DNA from: Sipunculus nudus | Lineage: Eukaryota > Annelida > Sipuncula > Golfingiida > Sipunculidae | Assembly: GCA_026874595.1 (NCBI GenBank) | Contig: JAPPUL010000095.1 | Span: 1,612,001-1,676,000, forward strand | Reading direction: 5' to 3' | DNA: 64,000 nt | Shown here: positions 28,101 to 36,472 of the stretch, one piece after another | How the letters are laid out: each line of letters opens with the position of its first letter | How positions within the stretch are numbered: the first letter of the stretch is position 1 | The notes under the pieces: model-generated | Told to the model about the DNA's origin: nothing | Seen by the model: only the letters and a program-made list of their open reading frames with translations | Databases searched by the model: none | Translations under genes and position numbers: made by a program

Positions 28101-28302
28101 CTATTCTTTTTGTTATTAAAGTCTCAATTTCGTTAGGCGTTGCACCTTCATAATCTGTTTGGATTGTTATTATTGGGAACGATATATCCGGCATTAAATC
28201 TATTTGTAAGCTAAGATAGCTTACAAGCCCTACTACAATAACTATTAAGGCTATCATAGATATTGTTATAGGATGTTTTATTGTGTAAGATATAAGTTTC
28301 AT
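25189..28302 (-). CDS. RND efflux pump, HAE1/AcrB-like inner-membrane subunit
   Basis: 1037 aa, full length. Proton-driven export with a membrane-fusion partner. The first helix (~13-33) is followed by the first porter domain starting at LMPDISFPIITIQTDYEGATP. The second membrane block has GVGMLVDNSVVVIENI, where Asp matches AcrB Asp407 and Asn replaces Asp408, a common variant. The second porter domain contains GIGNRDTNHI, and the last block ends LTGIVVNNAIVLVDFIERER. Substrate unknown. Its likely partner (40976-42226) lies upstream on the same strand but 12.7 kb away, beyond the oxidoreductase repeats. No outer-membrane factor gene is visible. Confidence 0.93.
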   Translation of the reverse strand: MKLISYTIKHPITISMIALIVIVVGLVSYLSLQIDLMPDISFPIITIQTDYEGATPNEIETLITKRIEETVSGIENIDRLSSYSYEGRSLVRIYFKWGLDLDEVASDIRDRLSRVRSRLPEDANDPILLKFDINAIPIMWIGVQGNLSYKDLKHYTEKNIKNSFERIKGVAQAQVSGGLEREIHINLNYKLLQTQDISFGEVIKAIQNENKDITIGEIEKPTKRYLIRTPGKFTSIDEIKEVVVKRVNNTNVRIGDIGNVYDSFKEIKTFVRVNGENAVLLRIIKQSDANTVQTAANILKELEKLNESPSIKQRGVSLKVTRDTSVYIKRSINNVRLALIYGGFIALTVLLIFIRKVRATLIIAIAMVLSTISTFILMRSFDLTLNIMTFGGLALGVGMLVDNSVVVIENIVRHKDISGKEAGYTGTKEVIKAITTSTITTLVVFMPLFFLEGISGIMFGQLALMVSFALLGSLITSITLIPAYSNYILYSKDTKDDNAYNANINIIKALNLKMEGLLKRLSNVYIKGLYIILENKIKCVSVFVFFLLVGLFLLRFMGFNFMAQTDEGEIRLNGDMVVGTNIETTNARFKGIEKLLLENFDNEIDVIYTRIGQSGWRRPQEHSGYSNIYLKGLDNRSKSSKDLSLEISKLISSKLKDIRLRVRPSNFFLFRYMRGGEDRIELQILGHETESNSQLSDLIIKELQNIKGITYLKKSLDRSEPQYALRIDRRKAKEFGISLREAGEFLQNATLGNVVSYYSDGEDEYPIRVRISPEEIRNIDAIENLKYTMNNKKIYMKNLITDIREEKAPSVIERLNQQRVIYIQGGIGNRDTNHILNDIKKAMERVTIPKDTSIHYGGVFEEQEKALQELMLGIIMAFALVYMVMAGQFESFKAPFVIIFTVPFSFTGVILMFFLLNYSFDVQSFIGAIMLTGIVVNNAIVLVDFIERERIKEENKSKDLKEIIIYAGEKRLRPILITSLSTILALIPLAIGLGEGSETQIPIALTVIGGLSYSIFVSLLLIPCIYFIIFKNVKNKI

Positions 28303-28333
28303 ATCTTTATATTTATAATAAAGCTATATATTA

Positions 28334-29402
28334 AATAAAGCTATTTAGTCCATACTGATTGCGACTTTGCCTATATGTTTTCCTTCTTTGAAATAACTAT
28401 GAGCTTCATTTACTTCGTTGAAATTAAATACTTTGTCTACCAACGGCTTTATCCGTCCAGCTTCTACCCATTTAGATACTTCTCTTAAAATCCTGCCATG
28501 CTCTTCTCTTCCTTTGCTTGTATATAGAGGTAATAACATAAATACTGCGTGTAATGACGCTGCTTTTGCCTGTAGTACCGAAAGGTCTACCACTGCCCCT
28601 GTTGCTATTATCGTTACCACTGTCCCACGTATCTTTACCGCCTCAAGACAAAGACTTATATTCTCACCTCCCACTGTGTCAAGCACAAGAGTAAATCCCA
28701 TCCCGCCCGTAAGACGTCTTACGTATTCTCTAACGCTCTCCTCTTTATACATTATAACTTCATCCGCTCCAAGAGACAAAGCTATCTCTTTCTTCTCCTT
28801 TGTCGATACCGTCGTGTATACCTTTGTATCCAGTGTCTTTGCCATCTGTATCGCTATATGTCCAACCCCCCCACAACCTCCATGGATTAATATATTCTCT
28901 TTAGGTTCCAAACCCTTATCCATTAAAGATTCATAAGATGTTATGCCTACAGGGGTAATGTTGCTGCCTCAATAAAATTTATATTCTTTGGCTTTAGAGA
29001 TATTAAACGTGCATCTGCAGGCATATACTCTGACAAAGCTCCAGGTTCATTATAACAGCCACCTGCACAGCCGTATACCTCATCTCCTGCCTTGAAATCG
29101 CTAACCCCGTCGCCTACCTCATCAATCACTCCTGATACATCTCCATGTAATACTGCTGGTAAGGGCGGCGCTATAACAGGTATGCCAAGAGCCTTTATCT
29201 TTACATCTATAGGATTTATACTTGTTGCCTTAACCTTTATTATGACATAGCCTGCTTTGCATTTTGGTCGCTCTTTCCTTATAAGCTTAAACTCTGAGTC
29301 TTCTCCGTACTTTTCAACTACCTGTACCAGCATTGTATCTGACATCTTTATTCTCCTCCTTTTAATTAACCCTACTCTTTGCCAACTTTGTGTAATATAA
29401 TA
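28334..29402. repeat. Long direct repeat, copy A
   Basis: Matches 39780-40849 in the same orientation over ~1.07 kb, including ~55 bp beyond the gene start. Differences are one deleted base, a cluster of ~10 substitutions near 28540-28610, and a few single changes. The copies are 11,446 bp apart. Confidence 0.9.
28345..29345 (-). pseudogene. Zinc-independent quinone oxidoreductase (MDR family), frameshifted copy A
   Basis: Almost identical to the intact gene at 39791-40792. One base is missing near 28950 (cagggg against caagggg in the intact copy). This splits it into an N-terminal piece (28947-29345, 132 aa) and a C-terminal piece (28345-28923, 192 aa from an internal Met). The NADPH motif GGCGGVGHIAIQMA lies in the second piece. 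The deletion is next to a G-run, so a sequencing error cannot be excluded. It ends 42 bp before the RND gene start, where the ancestral operon gene would have been. Confidence 0.8.
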
Positions 29403-29465
29403 AATTAATATAATAAATAATGTTACTAGTTGTTCTTATGAAGTAAATAAACAGCTATATATTTT

Positions 29466-29563
29466 TTAGTCCATGCTGATTGCAACTTTGTCTATATGTT
29501 TTTCTGCTTTGAAATAATTGAAAGCCTTATTTACTTCGTTTAAATTAAATACTTCATCTACAT
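29466..29563 (-). pseudogene. Older C-terminal fragment of the same oxidoreductase family
   Basis: Encodes VFNLNEVNKAFNYFKAEKH then IDKVAISMD, against VFNFNEVNEAHSYFKEGKH then IGKVAISMD in the intact gene. Only ~30 codons are left, diverged by about 20% or more. It shows the oxidoreductase was duplicated here before the recent event. It lies between copy A and the end of the GIY-YIG gene. Confidence 0.7.
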
Positions 29564-29610
29564 TTACATTTATATTTATTAGTTCAAAAACAGTTTTTAT
29601 AATTAATATA

Positions 29611-30372
29611 CTATGATATCTCAATAAAGTGCTTGTCAACAAGTGCTTTAGCTCTTTGCTTTTCGAGTTTAGGATCAATTACCTGTATATATTCAGCTTC
29701 ACTTAAGCCATCAGCTCCCTTTCTATTTTGACGAGGTTCAACTGCCTCAATTAGAATAGCCTCAAGTACACTAATTAACTTTTCTGTCTTATAGCCCGAT
29801 GGAAGTTTACCTAGTTTCCCATCTTCAGAAATAGGTAAAAGTCCAAACCAAGAAAACCTATCCCACCTTCCTGAGAGTCTGTCTTTAGTGTGATATTTTA
29901 GCCTACTTCCAATACTCTCATCACTACGGCCAACGTAAATAAGTTCTCTCCTATCGTAAAGAAGGTATACTCCAACTTGATTATAAAAGTTAATAGGATC
30001 GGAGCCCTGTCTTTCTATTCCTAGCATTTTTGTTGAGTCCCAATCAATGTTATCTCTTTTCCAAAACATACTAAAAGAGGTGATTATCTCATGTGAATCA
30101 TCTTTTTCCGATTCACTATCGTCTATGACAGTATAGTTAAATTCTTTTAAGCCATATTTACCCCTGTCAAGCTTTATGTATGGAGAGCGTTTACCACTAC
30201 GTTTCATTGATGTAGTAATTTGTGAAACCACAGTATTAGCAGGAGTAGCGCCAACCTTCTTACGTAAGCCTTCTTTTATGATAAGTTCCGTAATCTCCCC
30301 GTAGTAAAGAGGCTTTTTAGCATCTTTAAGAACTTTTATTATAGCATCTTGCCAAGGTAATGAGTCTGACAT
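29611..30372 (-). CDS. HARE-HTH plus GIY-YIG nuclease protein
   Basis: 253 aa. Residues ~5-75 match the HARE-HTH winged-helix module (WQDAIIKVLKDAKKPLYYGEI, then IKLDRGKYGL). Residues ~133-220 form a GIY-YIG-type nuclease: GVYLLY (134-139) and LIYVGRS (144-150) supply the two motif halves, followed by GSRLKYH, a Glu (204) in VLEAILIEA and an Asn (216) in PRQNRKG, all at expected places. HARE-HTH domains have been proposed to sense modified or structured DNA and are found fused to restriction nucleases. I infer a restriction-like or repair nuclease. A good AAGGAG site precedes ATG. Codon use and the accessory setting suggest acquisition. Confidence 0.72.
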   Translation of the reverse strand: MSDSLPWQDAIIKVLKDAKKPLYYGEITELIIKEGLRKKVGATPANTVVSQITTSMKRSGKRSPYIKLDRGKYGLKEFNYTVIDDSESEKDDSHEIITSFSMFWKRDNIDWDSTKMLGIERQGSDPINFYNQVGVYLLYDRRELIYVGRSDESIGSRLKYHTKDRLSGRWDRFSWFGLLPISEDGKLGKLPSGYKTEKLISVLEAILIEAVEPRQNRKGADGLSEAEYIQVIDPKLEKQRAKALVDKHFIEIS

Positions 30373-30700
30373 AATATCTCCTTATAGGGTATAAGCTTTA
30401 TGAATCATAATATATTAGTTTTTGTTGTATTTGTCAAAGTATTAATATTTAACCAGATAGTAGTATAATAATCAGGTTGTCAAGAATTGGTTTAATATTG
30501 TAGAGTTAGATAGTTATATAGCTATTTAAATCTAAGCACAGTTAGCGCAAAACGCCTCATATAAAGTACAGAATAATATAGGGTTAATAAAATATATAGT
30601 TGTTACTATGAAAAAAACATAGAAAAGCCATTGACTATATTAAAATTAATACATACCCTTCCCTTTTCAAACAAAACTACCATATAGGCATTTTGAATTA
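30373..30700. other. Divergent intergenic region
   Basis: 328 bases of AT-rich DNA between the GIY-YIG gene and the decayed tctA, presumably holding both promoters. A TTGACT box at 30631 has no good -10 at normal spacing. No ORF or RNA is recognised. Confidence 0.5.
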
Positions 30701-32611
30701 ATGTTTTTTTACCTTAATAACTTTCTAGTATTAGTTATAGGTACTATTAGTGGTGTAATGTTAGGGGCAACTCCCGGCGTAAGTTCTACTATGTCAGTAG
30801 CGCTTTTAGTGCCTTTTACCTTTCAAATGTCTCCAGAAATAGGTTTAATTCTTCTAGGTTCAGTTTATGCAGGTTCAGTTGCAGGTGGAGCTATAAGCGC
30901 TATTTTAATTAACATACCAGGTTCACCTGCAAACATTGCTACACTTTTAGACGGATATCCTCTTGCAAAAAGTAATCGTGCAGCTGAGGCTCTTAATTAT
31001 TGCTTTATAAGTTCTTTTATAGGCGGGGTGTGTTTTCATTTTAATCTTTTTCACTCCGCTGTTAGCGGATTTTTCTCTTAGATTTGGGCCTTCTGAATTA
31101 TTTTGGGTTGCTATTTTAGGTATTACAGTTATAGCATCTGTTGGTTCTAAAAATCCTATAAAGGGTCTTATGTCAGGATTTTTGGGGTTATGGATTTCAA
31201 CTATTGGTTATAATCCTACACTTGGGGTAAAGCGATTTATCTTTACCGACCATCTTAGTGGCGGCATTCACATTATAGCAGCTTTGATAGGGCTTTTTGC
31301 GATACCTGAGGTTATTAATATATTATCTAGCAAGGATACTAAATTAAGTTTTAATAAAATAGAAAAGACTAGCATCTGGGCTTCTTTCATTACTAGTATA
31401 AAAAAGATAAAGGCTCTTGTAATTGGAGTTATAACAGGTGTTATTGTTGGCATTATTCCTGGTGCTGGAGGACAGATTGCGGGGCTTGTTGCTTATGATC
31501 AAACAAAGAAGTTTAGTAAAAAGCCACAAAACTTTGGTAAGGGAGAAGTTGAGGAAATAGTAAGTGCTGAATCTGCAAACAATGCTATGATTGGGCCTTC
31601 TTTAATTCCTTTATTAACTCTTGGTATACCAGGCAGTCCAACTGCTGCTGTTTTACTTGGTGGTCTTTTAATACATGAACTTTTTCCTGGAAGTGAGTTA
31701 TTTACGGTATATGCACAAACAACTTGGACTTTTATTGATGACTCTTCTTGTTGGTCAACTTATAATGCTTGTTTTTGGTTTATTTATAAGTCGCTATAGT
31801 TATTTTATTATTTCAATACTGCAATATTTTATGGGGCTTGCAGTTTTTATTTTAGCAGTTTTTGGTGTATACAATATTCAGACGAACTTTGATGATGTTG
31901 TAGTTATGGTTTTTCTTGGTATTGGGATGTTTTTCATAGGCAAATATGGCTTTAGTGCAGCTTCTATGGTACTTGGTATTATATTAGGTCCTACAGTTGA
32001 AAATAATTTTTTACAAGGGCAAATCATTGCAAGTAGTTCTGATGGTGGTCTTTTTAGCTATTTTTTTTACAGGCACTCTTAATATAGCGATAATTGCTGT
32101 TGTTATATTTTCTATAACTTATAGCATATACATTGAAGGTAGAGAAAGAAAAAAGCGTAAAACTATTGATTTTAGCAGATACATATCAAAAGAAAACATA
32201 ATTTCGCTTATTATTGCATGCCTACTATTATTTTATGGTTTATCTTATAATAATCCAGATGCCTTTCTTGTCCCAAACTTAGTAGCAGTTGTCATAATTT
32301 TATTTGCTATAGTTATTATTTTTCAAAAGAAGCCAAAAGAGGAAGTAAGCTTTAGTTTTGATTTTAAAAGATTAGCAGTTATTCTGACTTCAGTATTAGT
32401 TTATACCTTTGTAGTAGAGATTATTGGGCTTTTCTTTACCTCGTGGGTATTTTTTATATTACTTGGCATATTTTATATGCCAAAAGATAATATTAGTCTG
32501 CTTAAGGCTGTGTCAAAGGTTGTGGCTATCGGCAGTATTTTTATTTTTGCATTATATGTGCTTTTTATATTAGTACTTAAAACTTCTATACCAGATGTTT
32601 TAATATTTTAA
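30701..32611 (+). pseudogene. Tripartite carboxylate transporter TctA-TctB, broken by three frameshifts
   Basis: TctA is the large membrane subunit of a tripartite tricarboxylate-type uptake system. The N-terminus is good (GVMLGATPGVSSTMSVALLVPF, AILINIPGSPANIATLLDGYP). Frame changes occur near 31045, near 31740 and in the T8 run at ~32063; rejoining frames gives the expected PSELFWVAILG, IIPGAGGQIAG and FSAASMVLGIILGP segments. After the last shift the frame runs from the TctA end without stop or start codon straight into TctB (four helices, ~32183-32611), so the ancestral gene was probably an AB fusion. Homopolymer shifts could be sequencing errors, but the neighbouring tctC and ptb are plainly decayed. 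Confidence 0.8.
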
Positions 32612-32639
32612 AAATATATTTTTTAGGAGAATATAAGTT

Positions 32640-33008
32640 ATGAAAACTATAAATAGTATAAACATCATAGAAAGTATAAGCAAAACAATGTTATTATTTG
32701 TTTTTAGCTTATTTTTACTATCATGTTCTAATGAGGAGCAGAAGGAGGGGCAGGAGGATAAACCGGATGAATTTCCAAGCAAGCCTATTAGTTTAGTTGT
32801 TTCATATAGTCCAGGTGGTGCAACAGATTTCCAAGCTCGTATTGTAACTATACCTGCAGCTAATAAAGAGTTTTTGGGTGAACCATTTGTTATTTTAAAT
32901 AAACCTGGAGCTGGCGGACAAATTGGCTGGAATTGGTTTGCGTCAAAGGCTAAAGCAGATGGTTATACTTTATCTGCCTACAATTTAAATGCCCCGATTT
33001 TCTTTTAA
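32640..33008 (+). pseudogene. TctC substrate-binding lipoprotein, 5' part only
   Basis: 122 aa remain of ~320. The signal with lipobox LLSC (~residue 29) is intact. The first lobe (FPSKPISLVVSYSPGGATD, then LNKPGAGGQIGWNWFA) is typical of the Bug/TctC family. The frame ends at 33008, and the sequence beyond belongs to an unrelated enzyme gene, so ~600 bp of tctC were lost. An AGGAG site precedes ATG. Confidence 0.82.
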
Positions 33009-33878
33009 CAAAAGTACAAAAGGGTAGTCCTATAAGAACTGCTGTTGTTAATCCTATTACTATATCTTCTATGCAGGGTGTTAAGTGGGCATATGATAAG
33101 CCTATAATAGAACCTATTTTTATTGGAGATTCTAAAAGTATTATAGATTGTGCAAAAAAACTAAACTAGAATATTAGAAACTTTCATTTTTGTGAAAGTT
33201 CTGATGATAAAGATAGTGCAAATAAAGCAAAAGAGCTTGCCTCAAATGGGATTGCTTTTGCCATTATGAAGGGTTATATAGATACCGGTATTTTATTAAA
33301 AAGTATTCTTAGTAAAAAAATGAATTTAGTTAAGAGTGGTATTCTGTCACACATTTTTTTACATGACAATAGAAGGTTCTAATAAAGCTCTTATGCTTAC
33401 AGACTGTGTTTTAAATGTATCTCCAAATCAAATGGTTAAAAGAGATATTTTGAGAAACGCTATCTTTTTTGCAAAAAAGCTTTCATATAAAAAGCCTAAA
33501 ATAGCACTTCTTTCTGTAACAGAAAAGGTTGTAACTTCTATACCATCAAGTATAGAAGCTGATACTCTTAGCAGATGAGCAAGTGATAATATGTTAGATG
33601 CTGATGTTTATGGCCCCCTTGCTTTAGATGGTGCACTGTCAAAACAAGCTGCTTCTATTAAAAAGATAGATAATTTAGTTGCAGGTAATGCTGATATACT
33701 ATTAGTACCGAATTTAGAGACAGGGAATGCTCTTTTTAAATTTATGATATATTTTTTAAGTGCTTGTGCAGCTGGCATTATACTTGGAGCAAAGGTCCCT
33801 ATAATATTAAACAGTCGAGCAGGCTCTCCAGAAGCAAGTCTTGCAAGCACTGCTGTTGCTAAGATTATAAATCATTGA
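33009..33878 (+). pseudogene. Phosphate butyryl/acetyltransferase, decayed
   Basis: Frames read in turn give the ptb/pta pattern: PIRTAVVNPITISS, PIFIGDSKSII, FAIMKGYIDTGILL, KALMLTDCVLNVSPN, YGPLALDGALSKQAAS, and finally AGIILGAKVPIILNSRAGSPEASLAS. It is broken by an in-frame TAG at ~33166, a shift in a T-run at ~33352 and a TGA at ~33576. The 5' end (~40 codons and start) is missing and joined to the tctC fragment. Loss of this acyl-phosphate step together with carboxylate uptake suggests an abandoned short-chain-acid pathway. Confidence 0.8.
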
Positions 33879-34171
33879 TAAGTAGAAAGTTAAATTAGAT
33901 TTTTTAATTATTAAAACTTGTCCGTATACACTCTAATTAGCACTTGCGATAAATCACTACCTCCGAAGCTATCCTCTAGTAATAACATCTGCTATAAGAA
34001 CATCTGCTATAAGAACATCTATTTACATTAGAACGTTATTTTAAAATAGTAAAAACAATGCCTACCATATTTAATATACTTTTAGTATACTTAACTTATT
34101 AATAATAAGAGATTTATGATAGTCATTTGATGATACAACTTATTAAGGTAGTTTTATGAAGGAGTGCTAAG

Positions 34172-35932
34172 ATGAGTAATAATAATGATGTTGTAAAAGA
34201 TGTGGGGAGATGGCGCTGGGCGGAGATGTGGCAGACTGAAGACTGGTGGGCAATATGGCTTGCGTTTATCATATTAATTGCTGGTTTGGTTATATACTTG
34301 CCAGAACAAAGTAGAATAAAAGATAAGATTATTGACATTGACAAGAAGTGGGATGCTAAAGTTAGGACAGAGCCTTTTAAGAACATAGCATGGTATGAAA
34401 AATATGATGCTAAGAGGAAGCTTAAGGCTAATAGTATATCTACAGGCAAATGGCTTAAGAAGTTTACAAGCAAGCCTTCTAAGTGGACAGCAAACCCTAT
34501 AGAGGCATTTTATTTGAGTGAAGAGGAGGCTTTACGAAGGACTGAGGAGGCTAAGTTAAAGTATGCAAAAGCAAAGGTTAAGGCGGATGAGTCATTTAGC
34601 AGCGCAAAAGAGGCTGAAGGGAAAGCGCAAGCGGCTAATTTTCAAGATAACGAGTTAAATACAAATGCTGTTATGGCGATTGATAATTGGAGGAATACGG
34701 CTCATAGCAAGAAGTTTAAAAGCTTAGCAAGTAAGGCTAAGGGTATAAAGCCTTATAATAGGATAGGCTATCTTGTAGGTCTTGGAGTATTTTTTGCTCT
34801 ACTATTTGGTATAGGCACAAAGATGATGGGCAAGTCCTTACGAGAGTTTCTTGTTGGCTTTACATATGTATTTATTATAGCAGTAGTTGCCTGGTTAATA
34901 AGCAATCAATCTACTATGAAGTTTTATGGAATAGGCTATGCGGCCTGGGCGATTATAATTGGTATGATAATAAGCAACACAATAGGGACGCCTAAATGGG
35001 TTAAACCTGCAGTACAAACAGAGTTTTATATAAAAACGGGTTTAGTGTTGCTTGGAGCGAAGATATTATTTGAGAAGATACTAATAATAGGCCAGGCTGG
35101 AATATTTGTTGCATGGGTAGTAACTCCTATTGTATGGCTAGTGACTTTTTGGTTTGGACAAAAGGTTTTAAAGATGGCATCAAAGAGGTTAAACGCAACT
35201 ATATGTTCGGACATGTCAGTTTGTGGAGTATCGGCAGCGATAGCTACAGCAGCAGCATGTAGGGCTAAAAAGGAGGAGTTAACTTTAGCGGTAGGACTTT
35301 CTTTGGTATTTACAGCAATTATGATGGTAGTTATGCCTGCTATTATAAAGGCATTTTTCCCAGCAGACATGCAAATGGTTTTAGGTGGAGCATGGATGGG
35401 GGGTACTATTGATGCAACTGGAGCTGTAGCTGCAGCTGGGGCTTTCTTAGGGGACAAAGCTTTATATGTTGCAGCAACTATAAAGATGATTCAAAATGTT
35501 CTTATAGGTGTTATAGCGTTGTTTGTTGCAATTTACTTTACAACTAAGGTTGAGGTACAAGAAACGGGACAAAAGGTTAGTGTTTTAGAGATTTGGTATA
35601 GATTTCCAAAGTTTGTAATTGGCTTTATTGTAGCTTCGATAGTATTTTCTTATTTTTATTCTGCGGCTGAATCACAAGCTACAGGGTTAGGATATTCTAT
35701 GATAGATCAGGGTACAGTTAAAGGTATGAGTGATCTTTATAGGGGTTGGTTTTTCTCTCTTGCTTTTGTTAGTATAGGACTTGCAACTAACTTCCGTGAA
35801 CTTAAAGAGCATTTTAAGGGTGGCAAGCCTTTTATACTATATGTTACCGGACAAAGCTTTAATCTTATTCTTACTCTTGCCGTTGCCTATCTTATGTTTT
35901 ATGTAATAACAGATATAGCATCTAAAATATAG
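34172..35932 (+). CDS. YeiH/UPF0324 family putative sulfate exporter, long form
   Basis: 586 aa. The C-terminal ~380 residues (from ~205) form the PF03601 membrane domain, with about ten helices and the conserved ATICSDMSVCGVSAAIATAAA and GGAWMGGTIDATGAVAAAGAF segments. Before it come one helix (~27-44) and a ~150-residue Lys/Ala/Glu-rich segment that looks coiled-coil and is absent from the short ~340 aa E. coli-type proteins. A GAAGGAG site precedes ATG. It is followed 3 bp later by a small two-helix protein. The transport role is by family only. The 293 bp upstream show nothing beyond AT-rich DNA and a short aagaacatctgctat direct repeat. Confidence 0.8.
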   Translation: MSNNNDVVKDVGRWRWAEMWQTEDWWAIWLAFIILIAGLVIYLPEQSRIKDKIIDIDKKWDAKVRTEPFKNIAWYEKYDAKRKLKANSISTGKWLKKFTSKPSKWTANPIEAFYLSEEEALRRTEEAKLKYAKAKVKADESFSSAKEAEGKAQAANFQDNELNTNAVMAIDNWRNTAHSKKFKSLASKAKGIKPYNRIGYLVGLGVFFALLFGIGTKMMGKSLREFLVGFTYVFIIAVVAWLISNQSTMKFYGIGYAAWAIIIGMIISNTIGTPKWVKPAVQTEFYIKTGLVLLGAKILFEKILIIGQAGIFVAWVVTPIVWLVTFWFGQKVLKMASKRLNATICSDMSVCGVSAAIATAAACRAKKEELTLAVGLSLVFTAIMMVVMPAIIKAFFPADMQMVLGGAWMGGTIDATGAVAAAGAFLGDKALYVAATIKMIQNVLIGVIALFVAIYFTTKVEVQETGQKVSVLEIWYRFPKFVIGFIVASIVFSYFYSAAESQATGLGYSMIDQGTVKGMSDLYRGWFFSLAFVSIGLATNFRELKEHFKGGKPFILYVTGQSFNLILTLAVAYLMFYVITDIASKI

Positions 35933-35935
35933 TTA

Positions 35936-36292
35936 ATGGCAGTTCGGAAAAATAATATTAATGATATTAAAGCAAGGTTTGCAAGACGTTCCCGAGTAAA
36001 GAAATGGGTTATATTGCTATTAATAGCAATAATTGGGGTACTTGCAATATCGTTTATACCTATTATAGGTGAGCGAATCCCGATATTATCAGATATAGTT
36101 AAGATAGCAAAAGAAAGACAGATTGATGTTGGGGCATATTTCTACACAGAGATAGAAGAGTCTTACGAGGGGGAGTATCACTTAAAGAATTCTTTTATGG
36201 CTAAGCAGGATAATAAAGTAAGTTGGTTTATAATATCTGGGATAGTAGTATGCCTAGTTATTTTATATGTAGGATATATATATTTACCTTGA
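35936..36292 (+). CDS. Small two-helix membrane protein, partner of the exporter
   Basis: 118 aa. A basic N-terminus (FARRSRVKK) is followed by helix 1 (~24-44), a short polar segment with acidic EIEESYEGEY, and helix 2 (~95-116). Not recognised as a named family. Its position 3 bp after the exporter gene with no separate promoter suggests an accessory subunit. Topology predicts both ends cytoplasmic. Confidence 0.6.
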   Translation: MAVRKNNINDIKARFARRSRVKKWVILLLIAIIGVLAISFIPIIGERIPILSDIVKIAKERQIDVGAYFYTEIEESYEGEYHLKNSFMAKQDNKVSWFIISGIVVCLVILYVGYIYLP

Positions 36293-36472
36293 TAAGGTGT
36301 TATTTATTCTAATTTGCAAATGAATAATTATATTAAGACAATCTTTTAAGCCTAAGTTACATTTGTATAAATTAATATATATAACAATTAATTCTCTTAA
36401 AGCAGCTCAAAACAAGCATATTCCTAATAAAATGTTCACTATTCATTTTCTTAAAACATTGGCAGAATTTAT

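Noticed and set aside
28418-28936. Plus-strand ORF opposite the oxidoreductase copies (also at 39864-40382)
   Set aside because: Kept open only because the copies are nearly identical; it is antisense to the Rossmann domain and has no independent support.
33931-33960. TTAGCACTT resembling a CIRCE half-site
   Set aside because: The second half (GAGTGCTAA) is missing and the adjacent gene is an exporter, not a chaperone.
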